A DNA stretch of 64,000 nucleotides from JAFGPL01 sp963781805 (GTDB lineage Bacteria > Bacteroidota > Bacteroidia > Bacteroidales > UBA10428), in assembly GCA_963781805.1 (NCBI GenBank), contig CAWAHF010000004.1:682001-746000 (forward strand). Direction: 5' to 3'. Numbering within the stretch: the stretch's first letter is position 1; the number at the start of each line of letters is the position of its first letter. This document shows, piece after piece, positions 52,511-62,563 of the stretch. The position numbers and the translations under genes are program-made. The notes below the pieces were generated by a model. The model ran no database searches. It had not been told where the DNA came from and saw nothing but the letters and a program-made list of their open reading frames with translations.

Positions 52511-55500
52511 TTAGCCTTTAGCAGGAAGTGTAAAATAAAACGTACTGCCTTTCCCCGATTCACTTTCGACCCAGATATTCCCGCCATTCTTAATAACAAA
52601 TTCATGGCAAAGAATTAATCCAAGACCTGTACCTATTTCACCTGATGTACCTGGTTTTGAATTTGATTTATCAATCTGGAAAAGATTATTTTGTTCTTCT
52701 TTAGTCATTCCGGTACCCATATCTTTTACAGAAAATTGTTTCTCGCTGGCATTTCCTGAAATACGAATATAAATTGTTCCTCCTTCGTGTGAAAATTTTA
52801 TTGCATTCGAGATCAAATTCCTTACAACTGTATCTATCATGTTAATATCCGCATATATCCAGGCATCAGACTGATATTCATCAAGGATATTTATATTTTT
52901 TTTCAGATAATTTTCTTCCAGAAGCTTTTTGTTCTTCTCAATTATTTCAACCAGGTTAAATTCAGACGGGTCAATGGTAACATGGTCAAGCTGTGTTCTT
53001 GCCCAGTAAAGCAAATTCTCAAGTAAGTTATAGAAGTTTTTCGATGAGTTGTGAATGGCAGTAATGTAGTTCTTTTTTTCTTCGTAGCTGCAATCATCGT
53101 AATTTTTAATAAGTATATCTGTTAAACCGATAATGCCCTGAAATGGTCCTTTAAGATCATGTGCGATTATCGAGAAAAATCTATCTTTCATCGAATTAAG
53201 ATCCTGCAGCATTTCTTTCTGAATAAGAAGTTCTTCTTTCTGCGCTTCCAGCTCATCAGCCTGCTCGGTAATCTGGTCTTTCTGTTTCGCTAAAAGATGA
53301 TTTGTTTTCCTTAATTCTTTGGTTTGATTTTTAAGCAAATCGTTCATCTCCGTGATGGTTTTGGTTCTGTCATTTACCATCATTTCGAGTTTGTCCTTTT
53401 GTTTCTGAATGGTATCTACCCTTCTTCTGTAGATTAAGAAGAATGAAGCAATTACAATAATGATAACGATACCTATAAACCATGCTGTTTTCCAGAATGG
53501 GGATAACATTACAATGGTCAACTCATGTGGTTCTTCGTTCCATAATCCATCACTGTTAGCTGCAGTTACTCTGAAGGTATAGGTTCCTCCGGGTAGGTTC
53601 GTGTATGTAACAAAGGGTCTTGAAGCGTCTGAATAATTCCAGTTTTTCTCAAATGGATAAATCATATATTTGTACCGGACATATTCGGCATTAACATAGT
53701 GTAAAGCAGTAAAATCGATGGTAATGATCCTGTGGCGGTAAGAAAGTGTAATTTTCTTACTCTGGTTCAATGTTTTTTTCAATAGCACCCTACCCTTTAT
53801 TTTCTGTCCCGGTTTCACACTTTTATTAAAAATTTTCAAATCGGTAAGCGCAATTTGTGGGGGATACGGATTGTCCTTGATTGAATCAGGCTGAAACATA
53901 CTGAATCCCTTGATACCGCCAAAATACAATTCACCTGTACTGCTCTTGTAATAGGAGTAATTAAGAAAATGTTTATTCTGTAAACCATCCTGTACCGTAT
54001 AAATTCTTTTATTGAAGGTTTCAGGGTGATTCACCATATCGATACATTTTACAAGACCCGCAGAAGTGCTCACCCACAGGTTTTTATGGTTATCTTCGAG
54101 TATACCCATTATCAGATTGGTTGGCATTCCATCTGCCTGATAATAAGCAATATAAGTTCTGTCTTTGGTATTGATATATGAGAGACCTGTATTTCCTCCC
54201 AACCATAAATTACCATTACTGTCGAGAAGTATAGTCCTGACACTTGACTTTATCAGATCGCTGAAAACAGGTTTAAAAGTCTTTTTTACACTATCATAGA
54301 GAAATATCCCCACATCCTCAACTCCTGCCCATATTCTGTCAAGATGATCTTTGTACAAACACATCACCTGATCAATTTTCAATACCGACTTAATAGTCTT
54401 TTCTTTGATATTCAGAACATCTATTCCGGCATCTGATGCAATCCATAGGTTTTCTTTTTCGTCCAATACCAGAGAATATACATTCGTACTTATCAATGAG
54501 TTGCCAGGTTTTACCAATTGCGGGAGTTTTTTAAAACAATTGGATTTGATATCGAAATAATTGACTCCATCTTTGTACAATCCTACCCATAAATTACCTG
54601 ATTTATCCCTGACGATTGATTTTACATTATTGGAACCTATGGAACAGGGATTTTTAGAGTCGGTCATAAAATGCGAAAAAATACCCTTTTCCTTATCAAA
54701 ATAGTTTAATCCTCCATCATTGGTTCCGATATAAATATTCCCTTTCCCATCTTCACAAAATCCATATAAAAGATTATCGCTCAAAGTTTCCGGGAGACTC
54801 TCGTTTTTTGAAAAATTGTAGATAGGTTTACCAATCAGGTTAGTGTAATTAACTCCCCCGGCAAATGTACCCATCCACATAATCTTATAATTGTCAATGT
54901 AGATATCAAAAATCGAATTATCGGTTATTCTGGATGTACTATGGTTTGAGTGGGCATAATGATACAACGAGTCAGTGCCGGGATAATTTACATACAAGCC
55001 GTTTCTTGAACCAACCCATATGTTTCCCTTATCATCCTTGATTAATGATCTCACTCTGTAACTAATTTCATTATTCAAATCAGGAAGAATTTTCGAAACA
55101 GTAGAGTCATGTAAATTAATTTGCAATATTCCGTTGTTATAGGTACCTGCCCAGATTATATCTTTGTTGTATTTTAGAAAACATTGAACGGCATATTGCT
55201 GTGTTGTATATTCTCTGGTTAAATAGAAAGGTTTAACAATCCCGGTTTTTCTGTTCAACACCTTTAATCCCTCCTTTTCGGTACCAATCCAAACGATGTC
55301 TTCCTCCGGGAAAATGGAAACAATCTTACTGCTTACCTTGTATTTGTATGGATAATTTACCAGACTATCTTTTTCGGGATAATATGCGAACAATCCAAGT
55401 ATAGACCCAATCCACAATATCCCTTTATCATCATTGGATAAATATCGCACTCTTCCTATTATCAGCGTAGAATCTTTTGATGAATAGTGTACTATTGTAT

Positions 55501-55879
55501 CAAGTTCATAATCATATTTGAAAAGAGAAAAAGCTCCAATCCATAAAGTTCCTTCTCTATCCGTATAAACCCTGTTAATATGATTTGTATTGATATTTTC
55601 TGTTTTTAACGGATCAAGATAGTATGTCTTTACTTTAATTCCATCGTACCTGCATACTCCATCATTGGTGGCAAACCAGATAAAACCATACTTATCCTTG
55701 GTAATACTGTTTACTTTATTATTGGATAATCCGTTTTCAATGGTTATCGAATTAAATTGAAGCTGATACCTATTGTATTGGGCAAAAGCATGATGCGAAG
55801 AGGATAATAATACAGCTAAATAAAGGGCTGCCGAAGGAATCAGGTGTCCATCTCTTAATTTTCTAAACACTCGTCTCAC
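52511..55879 (-). CDS. Two-component regulator propeller sensor histidine kinase
   Basis: A 1122-residue membrane kinase. A signal segment (about 15-35) leads to a periplasmic region made of many regulator-propeller repeats (about 45-690; units such as GFIWFATNDGVCRYDG, LWIGSILGLFAYYP, NLWVGLYKDGVNYFD). A Y_Y_Y domain follows (about 740-800; RYKYMIYPFEKNW), then one membrane helix (about 810-828), a long coiled coil, a HisKA domain with His in FFSIIAHDLKGPFQ, and a HATPase domain (NLISNAIKFSHEGG, DMGTGMTKEEQ, GTGLGLILCHEF). Unlike classic hybrid sensors of this class, it lacks a receiver and an AraC output domain, so it must signal to a separate regulator. Such sensors often respond to polysaccharide breakdown products. 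Confidence 0.92.
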   Translation of the reverse strand: MRRVFRKLRDGHLIPSAALYLAVLLSSSHHAFAQYNRYQLQFNSITIENGLSNNKVNSITKDKYGFIWFATNDGVCRYDGIKVKTYYLDPLKTENINTNHINRVYTDREGTLWIGAFSLFKYDYELDTIVHYSSKDSTLIIGRVRYLSNDDKGILWIGSILGLFAYYPEKDSLVNYPYKYKVSSKIVSIFPEEDIVWIGTEKEGLKVLNRKTGIVKPFYLTREYTTQQYAVQCFLKYNKDIIWAGTYNNGILQINLHDSTVSKILPDLNNEISYRVRSLIKDDKGNIWVGSRNGLYVNYPGTDSLYHYAHSNHSTSRITDNSIFDIYIDNYKIMWMGTFAGGVNYTNLIGKPIYNFSKNESLPETLSDNLLYGFCEDGKGNIYIGTNDGGLNYFDKEKGIFSHFMTDSKNPCSIGSNNVKSIVRDKSGNLWVGLYKDGVNYFDIKSNCFKKLPQLVKPGNSLISTNVYSLVLDEKENLWIASDAGIDVLNIKEKTIKSVLKIDQVMCLYKDHLDRIWAGVEDVGIFLYDSVKKTFKPVFSDLIKSSVRTILLDSNGNLWLGGNTGLSYINTKDRTYIAYYQADGMPTNLIMGILEDNHKNLWVSTSAGLVKCIDMVNHPETFNKRIYTVQDGLQNKHFLNYSYYKSSTGELYFGGIKGFSMFQPDSIKDNPYPPQIALTDLKIFNKSVKPGQKIKGRVLLKKTLNQSKKITLSYRHRIITIDFTALHYVNAEYVRYKYMIYPFEKNWNYSDASRPFVTYTNLPGGTYTFRVTAANSDGLWNEEPHELTIVMLSPFWKTAWFIGIVIIIVIASFFLIYRRRVDTIQKQKDKLEMMVNDRTKTITEMNDLLKNQTKELRKTNHLLAKQKDQITEQADELEAQKEELLIQKEMLQDLNSMKDRFFSIIAHDLKGPFQGIIGLTDILIKNYDDCSYEEKKNYITAIHNSSKNFYNLLENLLYWARTQLDHVTIDPSEFNLVEIIEKNKKLLEENYLKKNINILDEYQSDAWIYADINMIDTVVRNLISNAIKFSHEGGTIYIRISGNASEKQFSVKDMGTGMTKEEQNNLFQIDKSNSKPGTSGEIGTGLGLILCHEFVIKNGGNIWVESESGKGSTFYFTLPAKG

Positions 55880-55961
55880 AATAATAACAACTATAATAAT
55901 TAGTCTGACGATCCAGAATGTATTAGGGCAACCCAGGAGCGTTTAGTAAATATATTGTTTT

Positions 55962-55969
55962 CAAAGATA
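55962..55969 (-). promoter_or_regulatory. -7 promoter box of the propeller kinase gene
   Basis: CAAAGATA on the plus strand is TATCTTTG on the minus strand, a match to TAnnTTTG. It lies 82 bases before the kinase start codon, in the gap between the mevalonate operon and the kinase gene. Confidence 0.45.
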
Positions 55970-56036
55970 ATCTGCAACTTACTATACGTATTTTTGGCTT
56001 CAAAGTTTGTACTGATGCAGACTTTATTATTTACTA

Positions 56037-56945
56037 TCATATTTTTGTCGGGTGAGACTGGTAATCCAGCCAACTATGTGGAAACGATAATGTGAGCTTT
56101 TCCTTTGAAACCAAAGAAATGCCTGTGAAATACCCTCCGCCACCCGAACCACAAAGCTTAAGATAATATTCTCCGGTCTCAATGCCTTTTAACCATGTTA
56201 ACTGAACATCCTTTGGAATCATCTCATTAAAATAGTTGTATTCAATCATAGATATCCTTTTAAAATTGGTAGCGAGTTTGCTGAAGTCGTTATGAATATA
56301 TGCATCTACCGAAGACAGATTTGCCTGATTCAGTTCACTATCTATAACATCAGCGAATTCTTTATCTGAACATTTGTCATTGAACAGTGGCACGAAATGG
56401 TTTGTTGAGCCTTTTTTTCCAGTATCCAACAAAAACAAATTATGTATCTGCAACTTGTCAGAATCAATGATTTTAATTTCATTGCTCTGTAACAGCAATG
56501 GTTTCTGTAAATAACAACTTAATGGATCAATCCCGGAACTTTTGCCGTGAAAATATGTTTCCATTTTTCCAAGATCTTTTTTTAGTTTAGATAAGTCATT
56601 GTTATTTCTGTGGATTGAATTACCATAGTGCTCATAAACAGATGCCACCAATGCACCGGAACTCCCTAAGCCATATCCGGTGGGTATTGTGGAACTAAAA
56701 AACAATCCTCTTTCAATATCTTTTGCAAACCGTGATATATCAATAACTTCTTCTTCCTGTATATAGTGACTGAATTTTTTAAGTTCTGTATTTGATTTAT
56801 GTTGTTCGTAAGTGGGCGTCAATTTTAAAAAATCCAAATAACCAGAAACTTTATAATAAGGAATCGTAAGTGCCGATCCACCTCTAAGAACAGTATATTC
56901 TCCAAATAACAGAATTTTACCAAAATATTTTTTAGCCGGTTTCAT
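56037..56945 (-). CDS. Mevalonate kinase (GHMP family)
   Basis: A 302-residue GHMP kinase. The N-terminal block KILLFGEYTVLRGGSALTIP is typical of mevalonate kinases, the ATP loop is PTGYGLGSSGALVASV (about 90-105) and the C-terminal motif is LKLCGSGGGGYFTG. It would phosphorylate mevalonate with ATP in the cytoplasm, the first kinase step of isopentenyl diphosphate synthesis. It is the last gene of the mevalonate operon, nine bases after the decarboxylase gene. Because the cluster has two kinases of the same superfamily (this one and the GYDIA type), the division of mevalonate and phosphomevalonate steps is inferred. Confidence 0.82.
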   Translation of the reverse strand: MKPAKKYFGKILLFGEYTVLRGGSALTIPYYKVSGYLDFLKLTPTYEQHKSNTELKKFSHYIQEEEVIDISRFAKDIERGLFFSSTIPTGYGLGSSGALVASVYEHYGNSIHRNNNDLSKLKKDLGKMETYFHGKSSGIDPLSCYLQKPLLLQSNEIKIIDSDKLQIHNLFLLDTGKKGSTNHFVPLFNDKCSDKEFADVIDSELNQANLSSVDAYIHNDFSKLATNFKRISMIEYNYFNEMIPKDVQLTWLKGIETGEYYLKLCGSGGGGYFTGISLVSKEKLTLSFPHSWLDYQSHPTKI

Positions 56946-56954
56946 GCAGTAATA

Positions 56955-58061
56955 TTATCTTATTTTTACCGGACCTTTACCAACAAAATCATTAATTACC
57001 TGCTTGTCTTTACAAAAAATCAGTAATTCTTCTTCTATAAATTGATGAATTCTTTTTTCTATGCCGGATGGAAAAAGTAAATGCACATTGGCGCCCGCAT
57101 CCAATGTGAAACAAACAGGTAGTCTTGTTTCTATGCGATAATTTCTGATTTTTTCAATAATGGCTACCGTTTGTGGTTTCAGTAACAAATAAGCAGGTGA
57201 ACTTGTCATCATCATGGCATGCAAAGTCAAGGCTTCCTGCTCAACCAACATGACAAAATCCTCCAATTCACCTTTTTTAAGGATTTCGAGCAAATGACCG
57301 GTATTCTGCTGAGCTTCCCGAAAACGTATTGTTGAATAAGGATTTGTGTGCATCAGGTTATGTCCCATGCTGCTGGAAACAGGTTTTTGTTCATCATCTA
57401 CCACCAGGATGGAATCCCGAAAGGTTAAAAAATCAGGATGTACATTTTCGGTAATCGAAATCGAATAATAATCGGAAGATTCTGATAAATAGTTATTGGC
57501 TCCCCATAATGCAAAACCTCCATAAACAGATCTACATGCGCTTCCTGAACCTATCCTGGCAAGGTAAGAGGCTTTTTTATAAAACTGTTCATCCATTGAT
57601 CTTTCATGAAACAGGTAATCCAGATTTGTTAATCCCAGGGCTAAAGAGCCAAATGCAGATGCTGAAGAAGCAATTCCTGCAGAATGTGGAAAGGTATTAA
57701 AGGAGTGTATTTTAAGATTTAGTTTGTCCAGAAACGGCAATAAAGGTACTATGTTATCAAGATAACTATTAATCTTCTCCTGAAAAACAGGATTTTTTCT
57801 ATCGTTAAAATAAAATTCAACTCCGTTTGATCCTATATTCCGAGTACTTGAATATTCAAGGATTACACGCGTAAATGATTCGTGCAACACAAAACTAACG
57901 GATGGATTCTGTGGCATCTGATCAGATTTTTTTCCCCAGTATTTCACAAGCGCTATATTTGATGGACAATGCCATTCCAATACGCCCTGAGATGGAATTG
58001 ATACAACAGGAACATTTTGTGCTTCATTCAGATATGTTTGCATTGGATCTGAATTACTCAT
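56955..58061 (-). CDS. mvaD: Diphosphomevalonate decarboxylase
   Basis: A 368-residue GHMP-superfamily decarboxylase that turns diphosphomevalonate into isopentenyl diphosphate with ATP. Diagnostic blocks are CPSNIALVKYWGKKSDQMP (about 31-49), the ATP loop HSAGIASSASAFGSLALG, RIGSGSACRSVYGGFALW and, near the C-terminus, FTLDAGANVHLLFP with the catalytic Asp. The first 25 residues are an extension before the usual start of the fold. Its start overlaps the end of the GYDIA kinase gene by four bases (ATGA-type), so translation is coupled. Confidence 0.93.
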   Translation of the reverse strand: MSNSDPMQTYLNEAQNVPVVSIPSQGVLEWHCPSNIALVKYWGKKSDQMPQNPSVSFVLHESFTRVILEYSSTRNIGSNGVEFYFNDRKNPVFQEKINSYLDNIVPLLPFLDKLNLKIHSFNTFPHSAGIASSASAFGSLALGLTNLDYLFHERSMDEQFYKKASYLARIGSGSACRSVYGGFALWGANNYLSESSDYYSISITENVHPDFLTFRDSILVVDDEQKPVSSSMGHNLMHTNPYSTIRFREAQQNTGHLLEILKKGELEDFVMLVEQEALTLHAMMMTSSPAYLLLKPQTVAIIEKIRNYRIETRLPVCFTLDAGANVHLLFPSGIEKRIHQFIEEELLIFCKDKQVINDFVGKGPVKIR

Positions 58062-58981
58062 AGAATCATTTCATTAAAAGGTATTATCGTATGCAATCCC
58101 TTCGCATAAAAGTAATTCATAAGTTCGGCATAGCTTTCTCTCCAGGTAGCCATAATGAAGTCGCCGCCCCAGGCCCCGATAGATTTTATTTCACCATCGA
58201 AATCAGGAAATAATTCCTGTTTTACCGGTGGAATACTTAATAAATCAGAAACCAGAATCTCATGTTCACGCATAGCAGCTTCAAAACCGTTTAAATCGGC
58301 TGCATTAATGATTTTGTCTGTAATTGCATCAATTCTTGCTGTTATTTTTTTATCGGGATGATGTTTGGACAAAAATTCTTCTGAAGCCGAAGTTGTATCT
58401 TGTTTCTTTCCGGAATAAATAAAATAGAGGTTGTTATGAAACTGCGGAAAAAATTCTATCCGTTGAATAAAAGGTTTAGGGATGTTAAATCTGTACAAAA
58501 TTGGAGTATCGGATATTGCACAAGCAACATCATAACCCGATCCTTTAGAGACAGAAAAAAAAAGATCAAATAAATTTACCCCAGCCCAGCTGGCAATATT
58601 TGCAATAAGCGTAGAGCTGGTACCTAAGCCCCATTCCACCGGAAAATCGGTATCTGTAACCACCTGATAGGAATGACAGGCTCCAAGAAATTCGGGATTA
58701 AGATTTTTTGCAGCCAACAGTATAATTTGCAGTTTTGCTGCTTTCTCTGAATCATTGGTTTCGATAACCTTCATCGAATATTTATCGAAAATTGCTTCAA
58801 ACCAATCCTGGCCTGAGTTACTTGCTTTCCATTTAATTACGGGCAATATCTCTCCGGTAAGTTTCGAAACATCAGTCCACTGAGAGAATCGTACCGGCAT
58901 TGCCAGGGCCTTCGCACCATGCAAAACCAAGTACTCCCCTGTCAATAGCAATTTCCCATGTGATCTGTAGCGGGTTACCAT
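58058..58981 (-). CDS. GYDIA-family GHMP kinase (probable phosphomevalonate kinase)
   Basis: A 307-residue member of the GHMP superfamily. The N-terminus SHGKLLLTGEYLVLHGAKAL resembles mevalonate kinases, the ATP loop is VEWGLGTSSTLIANIASW, and the family-naming motif appears as SGYDVACAISDTPILY. The family is restricted to Bacteroidota and lies in mevalonate clusters; the missing step in such clusters is phosphomevalonate to diphosphomevalonate, so that is the likely reaction (inference). Six bases separate it from HMG-CoA reductase and it overlaps the decarboxylase gene. Confidence 0.85.
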   Translation of the reverse strand: MVTRYRSHGKLLLTGEYLVLHGAKALAMPVRFSQWTDVSKLTGEILPVIKWKASNSGQDWFEAIFDKYSMKVIETNDSEKAAKLQIILLAAKNLNPEFLGACHSYQVVTDTDFPVEWGLGTSSTLIANIASWAGVNLFDLFFSVSKGSGYDVACAISDTPILYRFNIPKPFIQRIEFFPQFHNNLYFIYSGKKQDTTSASEEFLSKHHPDKKITARIDAITDKIINAADLNGFEAAMREHEILVSDLLSIPPVKQELFPDFDGEIKSIGAWGGDFIMATWRESYAELMNYFYAKGLHTIIPFNEMIL

Positions 58982-58987
58982 TGTTTT

Positions 58988-60316
58988 CTAATCGCTTTTC
59001 CGCAGTTGATTTAAAAAATCTTCCACCAAATTATACGACACCTGTTTATCCCGGAAATATTTTAGAGACGCATTAATTTCTTTAGGGGTTGCCTTCAGAC
59101 TCTTTAAGATATTTGAAAGATGCAACCGCATATGTCCACTTTGAATTCCGGTAGTTATCAAAGATTTAACCGCACTGAAATTATTTGCAAGACCTGTCGC
59201 CGAAATAATCTGCATGAGTTCATTGGCCCCGGGATTGCCCAGGATTTCGAGAGATGTTTTGGCCATTGGATGCAGTTTTGTAAGACCTCCCACAGTTCCC
59301 ACCGACAATGGAATTTTGAGCATCATACGGAAGCATCCATCCTGTATATGTACCTCTGTTAATCCACGATACCGGCCGTCACGAGATGCCCAGGCGTGTC
59401 CCTGCGCTTCCATGGCCCTGAAATCATTACCAGTAGCAATAGCCACAGCATCCATTCCATTGAATATCCCTTTGTTGTTTGTTACAGCCCTGTGTACATC
59501 AATGTTTGCTATATCAACAGCTAATTTGAATTTTTGGGCGAATTGTCCGGCCGTCAGACTTTTCATTCCACTACTCAAATTTTCCACCAGACATTCAACC
59601 GAAGTTTCTACTATACACTCGGGTGAATAATTTGATAATACGGCCATAACAATGTTGGCCTGACATTCTTCTGCGGTAAAACCTTCAGCCTTTGAAAGTT
59701 TTTCCTTAAAAGTATCTGCAATTACTTCGAGAACAGAATTAATAAAATTAGCCCCCATTGATTCGCGGGTATCGAATTTTATCCGGATTTGATAATAATC
59801 GGGAATATCTTCTGATTTATCTGTCAGTTCCATTCCGACAATCCCTCCGCCTCGTTTCTGCATCTTTCTGGTGATAGGCTCCACAGATGCTATAAGTTCT
59901 TCTTTTATGCTGCGAAAAAACAACTGTAATTTTTCAAAATTGCCTCTCCAGGTAAAATGTATTTGTCCGGTTTTAATGGTAGACAGTACTTTCGACCTGA
60001 ATCCTCCCCGTTTAGCCCAGTATTTGGCTCCAGCCGAAGCTGCAGCGACTACTGAACTTTCATCGGTAACCATCGGAACAAAAAAATATTTATGGTTGAT
60101 AATAAAATTTGGAGCAATGCTGTAGGGAAGGAAATAGTTTGATAGTGAGTTTTCCGATAGTCCGTTATAAAGTTTCTGATAATCTGAATCGGGATGCAGA
60201 TGAGAGTTTAAATCTTCCTTAAATCTCTGCTTTTCTTTTGTCAACTCAGACAAAAGCTTAATCTTTTCTTTCCGGGTGAGACCGGAAAATCCTTCGATAA
60301 GACTCCCTTTTTTCAT
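58988..60316 (-). CDS. mvaA: Hydroxymethylglutaryl-CoA reductase, class II
   Basis: A 442-residue class II (Pseudomonas mevalonii-type) HMG-CoA reductase, which links HMG-CoA and mevalonate. Seen: the opening SLIEGFSGLTRKEKIKLLSE, VPMVTDESSVVAAASAGAKYW with the catalytic Glu, RESMGANFINSVLE (cofactor region, usually DAMGAN), RAVTNNKGIFNGMDAVAIAT, and the catalytic His region SGHMRLHLSN. Here the enzyme must work in the synthetic direction, since it is clustered with all later mevalonate genes. It overlaps the IPP isomerase gene by one base. Confidence 0.95.
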   Translation of the reverse strand: MKKGSLIEGFSGLTRKEKIKLLSELTKEKQRFKEDLNSHLHPDSDYQKLYNGLSENSLSNYFLPYSIAPNFIINHKYFFVPMVTDESSVVAAASAGAKYWAKRGGFRSKVLSTIKTGQIHFTWRGNFEKLQLFFRSIKEELIASVEPITRKMQKRGGGIVGMELTDKSEDIPDYYQIRIKFDTRESMGANFINSVLEVIADTFKEKLSKAEGFTAEECQANIVMAVLSNYSPECIVETSVECLVENLSSGMKSLTAGQFAQKFKLAVDIANIDVHRAVTNNKGIFNGMDAVAIATGNDFRAMEAQGHAWASRDGRYRGLTEVHIQDGCFRMMLKIPLSVGTVGGLTKLHPMAKTSLEILGNPGANELMQIISATGLANNFSAVKSLITTGIQSGHMRLHLSNILKSLKATPKEINASLKYFRDKQVSYNLVEDFLNQLRKSD

Positions 60317-61314
60317 TATTCTCTGATGTTCAAAAAAGCATAGGCAAATTGCAGTCCTTTAATCTGCAGATGAATATATTTTTTCAATTCGTCATAACTC
60401 GTATTGGCGTATCTCAGAAAAGCTGAAGCCTGACCATAAATTGCAGGAAGCTTCGATTTTCTGATCAAATAGTATCCATCGAGAAAATGCCTTATACCTC
60501 CTGAAATAATAATTTCTTTACATAATATGCTGTCTCCTTCTTCTTCGACTATTTGATTCACATAATCTGTCATACGATACGCATCCTCTCCGATTGCCGC
60601 AAATGGTTCGAATAACTGCTTTGAGACGGGATCGCTTCGCATCAGTTCCATTTTGGCAAAATTTGTTCCTCCATATGCAGCAAATTCAACAGCTGCAAGA
60701 GGTAATTTTAATAACAATCTTAAACTGGCAGGTCCCATACCCTGACCAACTTCTTTGACAACCACCTTAAAGTCAACCTTTTCAAGAAACTTTTTGATGG
60801 TATCAATCGGAGCGTTATCAAGCTTGTCACCTTCTGGCTGAAACCATTCCTGTATGGGATTTACATGAATGATCAATCCGTCTGCGCGTAATCGTTTTAC
60901 CAATTCTTTTATGGGTTCAACCTGGTTGTTTTCGATTGCTTCCTCAATCTGGCTGATTCCCAGATTTGCATATAGAGGAAGTGAATCACCCATGATATCC
61001 CTTACATCAAAATCTTTAAAATAGTTGTTTGGCTTCAAAATAATTCTGCAGGAACCTAAACCCATCCCCATGCCAAATTCCTTGCAGGCACGGGCGAGAT
61101 TGGCATTTATCGACCTGGAAGTTTGAGCACCCCCGGTCATACTTGAAATCCAGATAGGTACTTTATATTCTTTGCCCAAAAATGTAAAAGGTTTGAATTC
61201 GGCGGGAGGATGCGGATTAAGCAAGGGCTCATAATAAAACCTGGGATCTTTGTCCTTTAACTCCATTTGCGATTGAAACGCCAACAGAATATGATCATTT
61301 TTTTTTTCTTCCAT
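60316..61314 (-). CDS. fni: Type 2 isopentenyl-diphosphate delta-isomerase
   Basis: A 332-residue FMN- and NADPH-dependent isomerase that interconverts isopentenyl and dimethylallyl diphosphate. Blocks seen are PIWISSMTGGAQTSRSINA (about 53-71), GMGMGLGSCR, VNPIQEWFQPEGD (the glutamine/substrate region), FKVVVKEVGQGMG, AVEFAAYGGTNFAK and the late phosphate loop IISGGIRHFLDG. It lies between the acyl-CoA dehydrogenase gene (ten-base gap) and HMG-CoA reductase (one-base overlap), so it is co-transcribed with both. Confidence 0.94.
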   Translation of the reverse strand: MEEKKNDHILLAFQSQMELKDKDPRFYYEPLLNPHPPAEFKPFTFLGKEYKVPIWISSMTGGAQTSRSINANLARACKEFGMGMGLGSCRIILKPNNYFKDFDVRDIMGDSLPLYANLGISQIEEAIENNQVEPIKELVKRLRADGLIIHVNPIQEWFQPEGDKLDNAPIDTIKKFLEKVDFKVVVKEVGQGMGPASLRLLLKLPLAAVEFAAYGGTNFAKMELMRSDPVSKQLFEPFAAIGEDAYRMTDYVNQIVEEEGDSILCKEIIISGGIRHFLDGYYLIRKSKLPAIYGQASAFLRYANTSYDELKKYIHLQIKGLQFAYAFLNIRE

Positions 61315-61324
61315 AATCGATTCG

Positions 61325-62473
61325 TTATCTTATTCCAAGATGTCTTGAAATCACAATGCGTAAAATTTCTGAAGTCCCTTCGCCTATCTGTAAAATGCGC
61401 TGATCTCTGTAAAAACGTTCAATATCTAAATCTTTGAAGAGTCCATAAGCGCCATGAATCTGAACCGCTTCATCGGCAATTTCCTTAGCGATTTCGGAAC
61501 AGTATAGTTTGGCCATTGCAGCTTCTTTACCAAAGGGTTGATGGTGATCTTTTTGCCAGCATGCTTTGTATAACAAATTTCTGGCAAGCTCAATCTTAAG
61601 ATCCATATCGGCCAGTTTAAAAGAAATGGCTTGAAACTTATTGATGTGTCTGCCAAACTGTTGTCGTTTTGCCGCATACTGCATGGCCAGTTCAAAGGCT
61701 CCCCGGGCCAGTCCCAATCCCATGGCGGCAATGGACAACCTGCCACTATCAAGGGTTTCAAGCATGATCCTTGAACCCTGTCCCTGATCACCCAACAGAT
61801 TTTCTTTGGGCACCGCGCAGTTGGTGAATAAGAGTTTACCTGTGTCAGCAGCTCTCCACATCATTTTATTGCTGATTTTTTCGGTTATGTAACCTTTGGT
61901 GTTACGTTCCACCAAAATAACCGACAGTTCTTTTTGCCCGTTTTCTTCACCGGTTACCACCTGAAGGGTAGCGCCTGCCGACAGTTCAGAAGCAGAATTT
62001 GTAATAAATATCTTAGATCCATTTATTACCCAGGAATTATTTACCAACCTGGCTTCAGTCTCTGTTCCTCTTGAATCTGAACCGGCATTCTCTTCGGTGA
62101 GACCAAAAGCCCATAGTTTTTCCCCGGTCATTAATCCCGGTAAAAATTTTGTCTTTTGTTCTTCTGTTCCAAACGTATAAATCGGATGAATTCCCAATGA
62201 ATTATGCGATGCAACAGTTGCTGCCTGTGAGCTATCAATCCTGGCAAGCTCTTCAACGGCAAGAATATAGGTCAGGGTATCAAGATTCTTTCCTCCGTAT
62301 TGTTCCGGAATTGTAATGCCAAATAAACCTAGTTCACCCATTTTTTTTGTAATCTCGGGCGAGAATTTTCCTTTTTCATCTAACTCGCGGGCTATCGGCT
62401 TAATCTCTTTCTCTGCAAACTCTCGTACCTTAATTCTGAATTTCTCGTGTTTATCCTGTAATAGTGGGTGCAT
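61325..62473 (-). CDS. Acyl-CoA dehydrogenase (short- or branched-chain type)
   Basis: A 382-residue FAD-dependent enzyme of the usual family size, introducing a 2,3-double bond into an acyl-CoA. Seen: GITIPEQYGGKNLDTLTYI near the N-terminus, WAFGLTEENAGSDSRGTETE (flavin and substrate region), WVINGSKIFITNSASA-like (WVINGSKIFITNSASE) and the C-terminal block YRDQRILQIGEGTSEILR. The Glu of GEGTSE stands at the classical catalytic-base position of short- and medium-chain enzymes; isovaleryl-CoA dehydrogenase lacks Glu there, so that name is less likely. It is in one operon with the mevalonate genes and a biotin-dependent carboxylase. Confidence 0.92.
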   Translation of the reverse strand: MHPLLQDKHEKFRIKVREFAEKEIKPIARELDEKGKFSPEITKKMGELGLFGITIPEQYGGKNLDTLTYILAVEELARIDSSQAATVASHNSLGIHPIYTFGTEEQKTKFLPGLMTGEKLWAFGLTEENAGSDSRGTETEARLVNNSWVINGSKIFITNSASELSAGATLQVVTGEENGQKELSVILVERNTKGYITEKISNKMMWRAADTGKLLFTNCAVPKENLLGDQGQGSRIMLETLDSGRLSIAAMGLGLARGAFELAMQYAAKRQQFGRHINKFQAISFKLADMDLKIELARNLLYKACWQKDHHQPFGKEAAMAKLYCSEIAKEIADEAVQIHGAYGLFKDLDIERFYRDQRILQIGEGTSEILRIVISRHLGIR

Positions 62474-62563
62474 ATTTATTTTTATTTACCATTTTAAGAA
62501 AACAGTAGGATTAGATTTTTGTTTTATAGTATGCGATAAAAGTAATAATCAGAGATTCAATTA

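Noticed and set aside
61325..62473. Naming the acyl-CoA dehydrogenase as isovaleryl-CoA dehydrogenase
   Set aside because: Context invites it, but Glu at the GEGTSE position is the classical short-chain catalytic base that isovaleryl-CoA dehydrogenases lack.
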